This document shows, piece by piece, positions 17,278 through 25,274 of a stretch of 64,000 bases of DNA (position 1 is the stretch's first letter; the number at the start of each line of letters is the position of its first letter). Origin of the DNA: JAAFIP01 sp963775085 (lineage in GTDB: Bacteria > Pseudomonadota > Gammaproteobacteria > Burkholderiales > Burkholderiaceae_C); NCBI GenBank assembly GCA_963775085.1, contig CAVZHO010000011.1, forward strand, positions 186,001 to 250,000, written 5' to 3'. The position numbers and the translations under genes were made by a program. The notes below the pieces were generated by a model. The model saw nothing but the letters and a program-made list of their open reading frames with translations, did not search any database and was not told the DNA's origin.

Positions 17278-18464
17278 ATGTAATGAACGCCGCCGGGCCG
17301 TCCCAAGGCGTGACGGCCCCCGTGGGGGGCAGCGCAGCACACGCAGTGGCAAGCGTGGGGGCCAAAACCGCTTTGGTAATGGCGGGTGGCACGGGCGGAC
17401 ATATCTTCCCGGGTCTCGCCGTGGCTGAGGCCCTGCGTGCCAGCGGCTGGCAAGTGCAATGGTTGGGTGCGCCCAACAGCATGGAGTCTCGGCTGGTTCC
17501 GCCGCGTGGTTTTGCGCTCAACACCATTGATTTCTCTGGAGTACGCGGCAAAGGCTTATTCACGTTCGCCTTGCTGCCCCTGCGTTTAATCAAGGCCTTC
17601 TGGCAAAGCATCCAGGTCATTCGCCACGTCAAGCCTGACGTGGTGGTGGGTCTGGGCGGCTACATCAGCTTTCCGGCGGGCATGATGGCGGTCTTGCTGG
17701 GCAAGCCATTGGTGCTGCATGAGCAAAACTCCGTTGCGGGCATGGCCAACAAGGTCTTGGCCCAGGTAGCCGACAAAGTGTTTACCGCTTTCCCAGGTGT
17801 GCTGAAAAAAGCGGAGTGGGTGGGTAACCCGCTGCGGGCCGAATTTTTGCAGCAGGCCGAACCCGCCGAGCGCTTTGCACCACGTCAGGCCGACGCGCAG
17901 CACCGTTTGCAACTTTTGGTAGTTGGTGGCAGCCTGGGAGCCAAAGCCTTGAACGAGATCGTGCCACTGGCGATAGCCCTGCTGCCTGCACACCAGCGCC
18001 CGCAGGTGATCCACCAAAGCGGTGAAAAACAAATTGACGCGCTGCGTGCCAACTATGCAGCGGCGGGCGTAGAGGCCACGCTCACCCCGTTTATCGACAA
18101 CACCGCCGCCGCCTTTGCGCAGGCCGACTTGATCGTCTGCCGTGCAGGTGCTTCCACGGTGACCGAGATTGCCGCCGTCGGTGCAGCGGCGCTGTTTGTG
18201 CCCTTCCCGTTTGCGGTAGACGATCACCAAACCACCAATGCCCGCTTTTTAAGCAATCAGGGTGCGGCGCAGTTGGTGCGGCAACAGGATCTGACGCCCG
18301 AGTTGTTAGCTGACATGCTGCAAAAATCGGAGCTTCTTACGATGTTATCCATTGCTCAAAAAGCCAAACACATGCAAAAAATTCATGCCACGCAAGCTGT
18401 CTTGCGAGCCTGCGAAGCCTTATGTGGCGGCAGCAAGCTGCGAACGTTGGGGGCTGGGCTGTGA
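17274..18464 (+). CDS. murG: MurG, lipid II-forming GlcNAc transferase
   Basis: 396-residue peripheral membrane GT28 glycosyltransferase converting lipid I to lipid II. Core motifs: MAGGTGGHIFPGLAVAEAL (G-loop 1), GLGGYISFPAG, LHEQNSVAGMANK, VVGGSLGAKALNE and CRAGASTVTEIAAVG. The core begins only at about residue 33. The first ~30 residues (NAAGPSQGVTAPVGGSAAHA) are encoded by an inverted copy of the GC-rich REP-like element also found in murD, so the extension is repeat-derived. Starts at 17274 or 17283 both include it. Its stop overlaps the murC GTG. Confidence 0.95.
   Translation: MNVMNAAGPSQGVTAPVGGSAAHAVASVGAKTALVMAGGTGGHIFPGLAVAEALRASGWQVQWLGAPNSMESRLVPPRGFALNTIDFSGVRGKGLFTFALLPLRLIKAFWQSIQVIRHVKPDVVVGLGGYISFPAGMMAVLLGKPLVLHEQNSVAGMANKVLAQVADKVFTAFPGVLKKAEWVGNPLRAEFLQQAEPAERFAPRQADAQHRLQLLVVGGSLGAKALNEIVPLAIALLPAHQRPQVIHQSGEKQIDALRANYAAAGVEATLTPFIDNTAAAFAQADLIVCRAGASTVTEIAAVGAAALFVPFPFAVDDHQTTNARFLSNQGAAQLVRQQDLTPELLADMLQKSELLTMLSIAQKAKHMQKIHATQAVLRACEALCGGSKLRTLGAGL
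17289..17363 (-). repeat. GC-rich REP-like element forming the murG N-terminal extension
   Basis: Its reverse complement aligns almost end to end with the murD copy: CCCCCACGCT, GCTGCCCCCC, GGGGGC, GCCTTGGG and GCCCGGCGGC in the same order. It lies wholly within the murG reading frame. Confidence 0.8.
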
Positions 18465-19861
18465 AACACGCGATACGCCATATCCATTTCATCGGCATCG
18501 GCGGCTCGGGCATGAGCGGCATTGCCGAGGTGCTGCATAACCTGGGCTATGTGGTCTCGGGCTCCGACCTGAACGACAGCGCCACCTTGCAGCGCATGCA
18601 AGCCCAGGGCATCAGTACCACGGTGGGGCACACCCGCACTCATCTGACTGGGGTGGACTGCGTGGTCACGTCTACCGCGGTCAAGCCGGACAACCCCGAA
18701 GTCATCGCCGCACGGGAAATGCACATTCCCATCGTGCCACGCGCCATCATGCTGGCCGAGCTGATGCGCATGAAGCAGGGCATCGCCATTGCAGGCACCC
18801 ACGGTAAAACCACCACCACCTCGCTGGTGGCCAGCATCCTGGCCGAGGCGGGGCTAGACCCCACCTATGTGATCGGTGGGCGTTTGAACAGTGCTGGAGC
18901 CAACGCCAAGCTGGGCACGGGCCAGTACATCGTGGTGGAAGCCGACGAATCGGATGCGTCGTTTTTGAACCTGCTGCCCATCATGGCGGTGGTGACCAAT
19001 ATCGACGCAGACCATATGGAAACCTATGGCCACAGTCTGGACAAACTCAAGCAGGCCTTCATCGACTTTTTGCACCGTATGCCATTCTATGGCGCGGCGG
19101 TGCTGTGTACCGACGACCCAGGCGTGGCCAGCATTGTGGACAAGCTGGCAAGGCCCATTACCAGCTACGGACTCAACGAAAGCGCGCAGGTACGTGCCAT
19201 CAACGTGCGTGCAGACAACGGGCAAATGCATTTCACCGTGCTGCGGCGCAACGGCGTGACGATGCCCGATTTAGACATCACCCTGAACCTGCCAGGCAAA
19301 CACAATGTACTCAATGCCCTGTCGGCCATTGCCGTGGCTGCCGAGCTGGATGTGCCTGATGCGGCCGTGCAAAAAGCCCTGCGCGATTTCAAAGGCGTAG
19401 GCCGTCGCTTCCAAAGCTATGGGCAGGTGGTCGCCAAAGGTGGCGGCCACTTTACGGTGATTGACGACTACGGCCACCACCCGGTGGAGATGGCCGCCAC
19501 CCTGGCAGCAGCGCGCGGAGCCTTTCCCGGCCAGCGCCTGGTACTGGCCTTTCAACCGCACCGCTACAGCCGCACCCGCGATTGTTTTGAAGATTTTGTC
19601 AAGGTCATTGGCGAGGCCGATGCGGTGCTACTGGCGGAGGTCTATGCCGCAGGTGAAGCGCCCATTGTGGCGGCGGATGGGCGCGCGCTGGCACGGGCAC
19701 TGCGCGTGGCAGGCAAGGTGGAGCCGGTATTTGTCGACGATATCCAGGACATGCCGCAGGCGGTGCTGGATAACGCCCGCGCGGGCGATGTGGTGCTGAG
19801 CATGGGTGCAGGCTCGATTGGAGCGGTACCTGGAAAAATTGTGGAAATGCTATTAAAATAG
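18461..19861 (+). CDS. murC: MurC, UDP-MurNAc:L-Ala ligase
   Basis: 466-residue Mur ligase, the first amino-acid-adding step. N-terminus IRHIHFIGIGGSGMSGIAEV, ATP loop AGTHGKTTTTSLVA, then EADESDASFL, TNIDADHMETYG, DDYGHHPVEM and FQPHRYSRT. The GTG at 18461 overlaps the murG TGA and gives the family N-terminus; the ATG at 18422 would add non-homologous residues. The last residues MLLK and the TAG stop come from a family A repeat that fills the gap to ddlB. Confidence 0.96.
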   Translation: MKHAIRHIHFIGIGGSGMSGIAEVLHNLGYVVSGSDLNDSATLQRMQAQGISTTVGHTRTHLTGVDCVVTSTAVKPDNPEVIAAREMHIPIVPRAIMLAELMRMKQGIAIAGTHGKTTTTSLVASILAEAGLDPTYVIGGRLNSAGANAKLGTGQYIVVEADESDASFLNLLPIMAVVTNIDADHMETYGHSLDKLKQAFIDFLHRMPFYGAAVLCTDDPGVASIVDKLARPITSYGLNESAQVRAINVRADNGQMHFTVLRRNGVTMPDLDITLNLPGKHNVLNALSAIAVAAELDVPDAAVQKALRDFKGVGRRFQSYGQVVAKGGGHFTVIDDYGHHPVEMAATLAAARGAFPGQRLVLAFQPHRYSRTRDCFEDFVKVIGEADAVLLAEVYAAGEAPIVAADGRALARALRVAGKVEPVFVDDIQDMPQAVLDNARAGDVVLSMGAGSIGAVPGKIVEMLLK

Positions 19862-19892
19862 GAGCTTATTGTATCCTCCCGCATAGGACTAC
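19847..19892 (+). repeat. Family A two-hairpin repeat, copy 5 (murC stop / ddlB gap)
   Basis: ATGCTATT-AA-AATAG, then GGAGCTTATTG, then TCCT-N7-AGGA-CTAC. It supplies the murC stop codon. Confidence 0.75.
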
Positions 19893-19915
19893 AACATGAA
19901 AAGAGTGATGAATTT

Positions 19916-20851
19916 ATGAATTTTGGCAAAGTAGCGGTGTTGTTTGGTGGTGCGTCCGCTGAGCGCGAGGTCTCGCTCATGTCGGGCACGGGCGTACTCG
20001 CAGCATTGCAGTCGCGCGGTGTGGATGCGCACGCCTTTGACCCCGCCCAGCGTGACATGGGTGACTTGAAGCGCGAAGGATTTGACTGCTGCTTTATCGC
20101 TCTGCATGGCCGCTTTGGTGAAGACGGCACAGTGCAAGGTGCGCTTGAACTGCTAGGCATTCCCTATACCGGTTCTGGGGTGATGGCCTCGGCGCTGGCC
20201 ATGGACAAAGTGATGACCAAACGCGTGTGGTTGTCCGAAGGTTTGCCCACGCCTGCCTGGCGTGAAGTGCGTAGCAGTGCAGATACCGAGCAAGCCTTTG
20301 CCGCGCTGGGCAGCCCGATGATTGTGAAACCCTCCCGCGAAGGCTCCACCATTGGCTTGACCAGGGTGACTACAGCCAGTCAATGCGCAGAGGCCTACCG
20401 CTTGGCAGCGCAGCATGATCCGATGGTATTGTGCGAGCAATTTATCAGTGGTGATGAGGTGACTATTCCCGTCTTGGGTAGCGGCGCAGAGGCCAAGGCC
20501 TTGCCCGTGATTCGCATCGTCGCGCCCAATGGCAACTACGACTTTCAGGCCAAATACTTTGGAGAGGAGACCAAATACCTCGTCCCGTGCAGCCTGCCCG
20601 CAGGCGAAGAAACAGCCATCCAAGCGCTGGCAGTCAAAGCCTTTCGTACCCTGGGCTGCAAAGGCTGGGCACGGGCCGATGTGATGATTGATGCCACTAC
20701 CCGCAAACCGTATTTGCTGGAGATCAACACTTCGCCCGGCATGACCGGCCATTCGCTGGTGCCGATGTCGGCGCGTGCAGCGGGTATGAGTTATGAGGAC
20801 CTGTGCGTGCATATTTTGGGCACCACGGCACTGGAGCACACCCAGCCATGA
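19916..20851 (+). CDS. ddlB: DdlB, D-alanine:D-alanine ligase
   Basis: 311-residue ATP-grasp enzyme making D-Ala-D-Ala for MurF. Motifs: KVAVLFGGASAEREVSLMSG at the N-terminus, GRFGEDGTVQGALELLGIPY, KPSREGSTIGLT, and the C-terminal catalytic run LEINTSPGMTGHSLVP. It is preceded by a family A repeat. It overlaps ftsQ by 4 bp (ATGA). Confidence 0.97.
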   Translation: MNFGKVAVLFGGASAEREVSLMSGTGVLAALQSRGVDAHAFDPAQRDMGDLKREGFDCCFIALHGRFGEDGTVQGALELLGIPYTGSGVMASALAMDKVMTKRVWLSEGLPTPAWREVRSSADTEQAFAALGSPMIVKPSREGSTIGLTRVTTASQCAEAYRLAAQHDPMVLCEQFISGDEVTIPVLGSGAEAKALPVIRIVAPNGNYDFQAKYFGEETKYLVPCSLPAGEETAIQALAVKAFRTLGCKGWARADVMIDATTRKPYLLEINTSPGMTGHSLVPMSARAAGMSYEDLCVHILGTTALEHTQP

Positions 20852-21642
20852 ACCCAGAGCAGCCGCTACCGATGGACATTCGCCTGATGAATATCAGTGC
20901 GAGTGTGCTCGCGCTGGGCTTGTGCGTTCTATTTTTGCTCAGTGTTGCTAAATGGGCGCTGCGACATCCTTCATTTGCAATCATCCGCATCACGGTTCAG
21001 GGCGATACGGCGCATAACAACGAAGTGACCTTGCGTGCCAATGTGGCATCGCGTTTGCAAGGCAATTTTTTCACCCTCGATTTGTCCCAGGCACGCGCCG
21101 CCTTCGAGGCCGTACCCTGGGTACGCAAGGCGGTGGTGCAGCGCGAGTTTCCCAACCGCTTGCGGGTTAACCTGCAAGAGCACCGCAGCGCGGGCTTCTG
21201 GGGCGCAGACAGCGACTCGCGCATGCTCAATACCTTTGGCGAAGTGTTTGAGGCCAATACGGGTGACGCCGAAAGCGAAGAATTACCCCGCTTGATCGGC
21301 CCCGACAGCATGTCGGCCGCCGTACTGGAGAGTTACAAAAGCCTGAACGCTTTGTTTACGCCACTGGATGCCAGTATTGAACAGTTGGAATTGACCGGAC
21401 GCGGCGGCTGGCGTTTGCAGCTGGACGGTGGGGCGGTGATTGAGCTGGGGCGCGGCTCCACGCAAGAGCTGATCGAGCGCCTCAAGCGCTTTACCAGCAC
21501 CTATACCCAAGTGATGTCGGCCTACCAGCGTGCAGGCCTGGAGCGGGTGGAGTCGGTCGATTTGCGGCACAACCAGGGCTACGCCATCCGCTTGCGCGGT
21601 GTGTCCACGGTGGTGACGGCTCCCGGACCAGAGAAAAAGTAG
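20848..21642 (+). CDS. ftsQ: FtsQ, cell division protein
   Basis: 264 residues. A cytoplasmic N-terminus is followed by a membrane helix at about 16-33 (VLALGLCVLFLLSVAKW) and a POTRA domain (IIRITVQGDTAHNNEVTLRA, PWVRKAVVQREFPNRLRVNL). The beta domain ends LRHNQGYAIRLRG. It links the early and late divisome and binds FtsBL. The start ATG 20848 overlaps the ddlB stop. It is 9 bp from ftsA. Confidence 0.95.
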   Translation: MNPEQPLPMDIRLMNISASVLALGLCVLFLLSVAKWALRHPSFAIIRITVQGDTAHNNEVTLRANVASRLQGNFFTLDLSQARAAFEAVPWVRKAVVQREFPNRLRVNLQEHRSAGFWGADSDSRMLNTFGEVFEANTGDAESEELPRLIGPDSMSAAVLESYKSLNALFTPLDASIEQLELTGRGGWRLQLDGGAVIELGRGSTQELIERLKRFTSTYTQVMSAYQRAGLERVESVDLRHNQGYAIRLRGVSTVVTAPGPEKK

Positions 21643-21651
21643 AGGAACAGC

Positions 21652-22881
21652 ATGGCAAAAGAGTATAAAGATTTGGTCGTCGGTTTAGATATTGGCACCT
21701 CCAAAGTGATGGTGGTGGTGGCCGAGGTCATGCCCGGTGGCGAGCTCAAACTTGCGGGCCTGGGCATTGCACCCAGCAATGGACTCAAGCGCGGCGTGGT
21801 GGTCAATATTGATGCCACCGTGCAAAGCATCCAACTCGCCTTGAAAGAGGCCGAGCTGATGGCTGACTGCAAAATCACCCGGGTCTATACCGGCATTACC
21901 GGCAGTCATATTCGCGGCATCAACTCCAGCGGCATGGTGGCGGTGAAAGACCGCGAGGTCACCCCTGCCGACGTAGCCCGCGTGGTCGAGACTGCCAAAG
22001 CCATCAACATCTCCAACGACCAGCGGCTGCTGCTGGTGGAGCCGCAGGAATTTGTCATCGACGGGCAAGATGTGCGCGAACCCATTGGGATGAGCGGAAT
22101 CCGGCTGGAGGCCAAGGTCCACATCGTCACCGGCGCGCAGAGCGCGGCGGAGAACATCATCAAGTGCGTGCGTCGCTGCGGGCTGGAAGTAGAGCAGCTC
22201 ATGCTCAATCCCCATGCGTCCAGCCAGGCCGTGTTGACTGAGGACGAAAAAGAACTGGGCGTGGCGATGGTAGACATCGGCGCAGGCACCACCGATGTGG
22301 CGATCTTTACGGGTGGCGCGATACGCCATACGGCGGTGATACCGATTGCGGGTGACTTGATTACCAGCGACATCGCCATGGCGCTGCGCACCCCCACCAA
22401 AGACGCGGAAGACATCAAGGTCGAGAGTGGATGCGCCAAGCAATTGCTGGCTGACCCACAAACGCAGGTGGAAGTACCGGGCCTGGGCGACCGGGGTCCG
22501 CGCATGCTGGGCAAACAAGCGCTGTCCGGTGTGATTGAGCCGCGAGTGGAAGAGATCTATTCCCTGGTGCAACAGGTCATCCGCGAGTCGGGCTATGAAG
22601 AGGTGCTGTCCTCGGGTATTGTGATCACGGGCGGTAGTGCGGTGATGCACGGCATGGTGGAACTCGGTGAGGACATCTTCCTGAAACCTGTGCGCCGTGG
22701 CATGCCCAAGTACAACAGCGCGCTGGCCGACATGGTAGCGCAGTGCCGCGCCGCCACGGTGATGGGGCTGCTGGAAGAGGCGCGTCTGGCACGCATGCGC
22801 GGCTTCAAGGTGTCGGCGCAAAGCGGCTCGGTCAAATCGGCTTTTGGCCGCTTCAAAGACTTTGTGGTGGGGAATTTTTAG
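21652..22881 (+). CDS. ftsA: FtsA, actin-like divisome protein
   Basis: 409-residue actin-fold ATPase that anchors FtsZ to the membrane. It starts KDLVVGLDIGTSKVMVVVAE (phosphate 1 motif), with MVDIGAGTTDVAIFTGGAIR as phosphate 2 and GIVITGGSAVMHG as the adenosine motif. The C-terminal amphipathic helix region FGRFKDFVVGNF would be the membrane-targeting sequence. GAGGAACAG precedes the ATG. Confidence 0.97.
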   Translation: MAKEYKDLVVGLDIGTSKVMVVVAEVMPGGELKLAGLGIAPSNGLKRGVVVNIDATVQSIQLALKEAELMADCKITRVYTGITGSHIRGINSSGMVAVKDREVTPADVARVVETAKAINISNDQRLLLVEPQEFVIDGQDVREPIGMSGIRLEAKVHIVTGAQSAAENIIKCVRRCGLEVEQLMLNPHASSQAVLTEDEKELGVAMVDIGAGTTDVAIFTGGAIRHTAVIPIAGDLITSDIAMALRTPTKDAEDIKVESGCAKQLLADPQTQVEVPGLGDRGPRMLGKQALSGVIEPRVEEIYSLVQQVIRESGYEEVLSSGIVITGGSAVMHGMVELGEDIFLKPVRRGMPKYNSALADMVAQCRAATVMGLLEEARLARMRGFKVSAQSGSVKSAFGRFKDFVVGNF

Positions 22882-22916
22882 CATGTTTAAAAAACTCTAC
22901 ATGGCGCGTGGCAGCC

Positions 22917-22947
22917 CACCCAGATGGCCCGGGCAAGACCCTGGGTG
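22917..22947 (+). other. Hairpin between ftsA and ftsZ
   Basis: CACCCAG (22917-22923) pairs with CTGGGTG (22941-22947) across 17 nt that contains CCCGGG. There is no T-tract, so an RNA-processing or stability element is more likely than a terminator. Confidence 0.45.
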
Positions 22948-23013
22948 AACGAAAAATACAAAACAATTTTAGGCAACTGCAAATTTATTACTAACGATAG
23001 AAGGAGAATTCAA

Positions 23014-24255
23014 ATGGGCATCGAAATGATTGAAGTTGAAGAATTTAACCGTGGCACGCAAATCAAAGTCATTGGCGTGGGCGGCGGCGGCGGCAACGCG
23101 GTGGAGCACATGATTGCCACCGGCGTGCAAGGCGTGGAGTTCATCACCGCCAATACCGACGCGCAGGCGCTCTCGCGCAGCGCGGCGCACAAGACCATCC
23201 AGCTCGGCTCGACCGGTCTGGGCGCAGGCAGCAAGCCCGACAAAGGGCGCGACGCGGCACAAAGCGCAGAAGACGATATCCGCCAGGCCATCGATGGCGC
23301 GCAGATGCTGTTTATCACCGCAGGCATGGGTGGTGGTACCGGCACCGGTGCCGCGCCCGTGATTGCCCGCTTGGCCAAGGAGATGGGTATTTTGACCGTG
23401 GGCGTGGTCACTAAACCCTTTGAGTTTGAGGGCGGTCGCCGCATGAGTAATGCCGATATCGGCCTGGCCGAGCTGGAAGCCAATGTGGACTCGCTCATCG
23501 TTGTGCTGAACGAAAAACTGCTGGAAGTGCTGGGCGACGACATTACCCAGGACGAGGCTTTCTCGCACGCCAATGATGTGCTGAAAAACGCCGTCGGCGG
23601 TATTGCCGAGATCATCAATGTGCCTGCCCACATGAACGTGGACTTTGAAGACGTGCGCACCGTGATGGGTGAGCCCGGCAAAGCCATGATGGGCACGGCG
23701 ATGGCCGGTGGCCCTGACCGCGCCCGCATTGCAGCCGAGCAGGCCGTGGCCTGCCCACTGCTGGAAGGTGTGGACTTGTCGGGTGCCAAGGGCGTATTGG
23801 TGTTGATCACCGCCAGCAAGGGCTCACTCAAATTGACCGAGTCCAAACTGGCGATGAACACCATTCGTGCCTACGCGTCTGCCGACGCGCATGTGATCTA
23901 CGGTGCGGCCTATGACGACAGCCTGGGCGACGACATCCGTGTCACCGTGGTGGCTACCGGCTTGTCGCGCCAGGCCGCGCGCCGCACGGCGCCACCGCTG
24001 CAAGTGCTGCGCACCGGCACCGACAACGTGCCCTTCACCGTGCCCAGTGTCAACCACCTGGTGGGTCAAACGCCTGTCACCAACTTGGGCAACGGCATGG
24101 GCAGTGCGGGTGCGCAACCCGACTACAACGGCATGGCCGTGCCTAGCGTATGGCGTACCAACCGTACTCAGGCGGCAGCCAAAGTCGATGCGCTGTCTTC
24201 GGGCGGCATGGATGACTTTGAAATTCCGGCCTTTTTGCGCAAGCAGGCAGACTAA
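23014..24255 (+). CDS. ftsZ: FtsZ, tubulin-like division GTPase
   Basis: 413 residues. GTP-binding tubulin motif GGGTGTGAAPVIA (from about residue 105), N-terminal IKVIGVGGGGGNAVEHMI, T7 loop region NVDFEDVRTVMGEPGKAMMG. A variable linker is followed by the C-terminal peptide DDFEIPAFLRKQ that binds FtsA, ZipA and other partners. Strong Shine-Dalgarno AGAAGGAGAA before ATG 23014; a 30-residue upstream extension is non-homologous. It is separated from ftsA by 132 bp. Confidence 0.98.
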   Translation: MGIEMIEVEEFNRGTQIKVIGVGGGGGNAVEHMIATGVQGVEFITANTDAQALSRSAAHKTIQLGSTGLGAGSKPDKGRDAAQSAEDDIRQAIDGAQMLFITAGMGGGTGTGAAPVIARLAKEMGILTVGVVTKPFEFEGGRRMSNADIGLAELEANVDSLIVVLNEKLLEVLGDDITQDEAFSHANDVLKNAVGGIAEIINVPAHMNVDFEDVRTVMGEPGKAMMGTAMAGGPDRARIAAEQAVACPLLEGVDLSGAKGVLVLITASKGSLKLTESKLAMNTIRAYASADAHVIYGAAYDDSLGDDIRVTVVATGLSRQAARRTAPPLQVLRTGTDNVPFTVPSVNHLVGQTPVTNLGNGMGSAGAQPDYNGMAVPSVWRTNRTQAAAKVDALSSGGMDDFEIPAFLRKQAD

Positions 24256-24263
24256 TGTGGTAA

Positions 24264-24312
24264 GTGGCACGCACAAAACCCTTGCTTGGTTCAAGGGGTT
24301 TGTTCCTGCCAC
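24264..24312 (+). terminator. Long hairpin between ftsZ and lpxC (terminator or attenuator)
   Basis: GTGGCA and AAAACCCTTG on the left pair with CAAGGGGTTT and TGCCAC on the right, around the loop CTTGGT. It is followed by ATTAAAAT and the lpxC GTG 15 bp later. The T-run is weak, so it may be leaky. Confidence 0.55.
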
Positions 24313-24326
24313 ATTAAAATAGCGCT

Positions 24327-25250
24327 GTGCTGCAACAAAGAACCCTCAAATCCCTCACCAAAGCCGTTGGCGTGGGCGTGCACAGTGGTCAACGGGTGGA
24401 GTTGACCCTGCGCCCGGCGCAGCCCGATACGGGCATTGTGTTTCGGCGGATTGATTTGCCCGAGCCGGTGGACATTCCCATCTCCGCTCTGTCGGTGACC
24501 GATACCCGCATGGCCACTACCGTAACAGCCCAAGGTGCCAAGGTGCAAACCATTGAGCATTTCATGTCGGCCTGCTCCGGTCTGGGCATTGACAACCTGT
24601 ATGTCGACATCACCGCCGAAGAAGTGCCGATTCTGGATGGTTCAGCGGCATCGTATGTGTTTTTATTGCAAAGCGCGGGTATCGCACTACAGAATGTGCC
24701 TAAACGTTTTATCCGTGTACTCAAGACGATAGAGGTGCTGCAAGGCAGCGGTGCACAAATCAAATGGGCGCGGCTGGAGCCGTTTGAAGGCTACAAGCTT
24801 GGTTTTGAGATTGAGTTCGACCACCCCGCAGTGGACTCCACCGGCCAGCGCGTAGAGTTTGATATGGCGACCGGCAATTACAGCCGCGACATCGCCCGCG
24901 CCCGCACCTTTGGTTTTACCCGCGATGTCGAGGCCTTGCGCGCCAATGGCCTGGCACGGGGCGGTGGCTTGGATAACGCCATCGTGATGGATGACTACAA
25001 GGTGCTCAACGCGGGTGGCCTGCGCTATGACGATGAATTCGTCAAGCACAAAATACTCGATGCCATGGGCGATCTGTACTGTCTGGGCAAACCCTTGCTG
25101 GCGGCCTATTCGGCTTTTCGCTCAGGGCACGCCTTGAATAATTTGCTCTTGCGTGAGTTGCTCTCGCGCCCGGATGCTTTTGAAATCGTGAGTTTTGATG
25201 ATGAAAAGCGTGCCCCGGCTGGCTTTGCCAAGCTGGTGCCCGCTTGGTAG
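24327..25250 (+). CDS. lpxC: LpxC, UDP-3-O-acyl-GlcNAc deacetylase
   Basis: 307-residue zinc amidase, the committed step of lipid A synthesis. Motifs: LQQRTLKSLTKAVGVGVHSG at the GTG start, VQTIEHFMSACSGLGIDNLY with the first zinc His, HPAVDSTGQRVEFD, and KHKILDAMGDLYCLG with the His and Asp ligands, then FRSGHALNN with the catalytic His. It is the last gene of the dcw cluster and is separated from ftsZ by a strong hairpin. Confidence 0.97.
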   Translation: MLQQRTLKSLTKAVGVGVHSGQRVELTLRPAQPDTGIVFRRIDLPEPVDIPISALSVTDTRMATTVTAQGAKVQTIEHFMSACSGLGIDNLYVDITAEEVPILDGSAASYVFLLQSAGIALQNVPKRFIRVLKTIEVLQGSGAQIKWARLEPFEGYKLGFEIEFDHPAVDSTGQRVEFDMATGNYSRDIARARTFGFTRDVEALRANGLARGGGLDNAIVMDDYKVLNAGGLRYDDEFVKHKILDAMGDLYCLGKPLLAAYSAFRSGHALNNLLLRELLSRPDAFEIVSFDDEKRAPAGFAKLVPAW

Positions 25251-25274
25251 TCTCGCTGCGCACAGGGTTGCACC

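Noticed and set aside
18315..18357. Possible family A copy at the murG 3' end (GGAGCTTCTTACG)
   Set aside because: Linker-like TTCTTACG is present but the stems do not pair well; too degenerate to list.
21685..22884. 399-codon antisense frame over ftsA
   Set aside because: Shadow of ftsA; composition typical of antisense GC-rich frames.
22883..22948. Short frame MFKKLYMARG... between ftsA and ftsZ as a small gene
   Set aside because: No good ribosome binding site, and its end coincides with the hairpin; too short to support without conservation.
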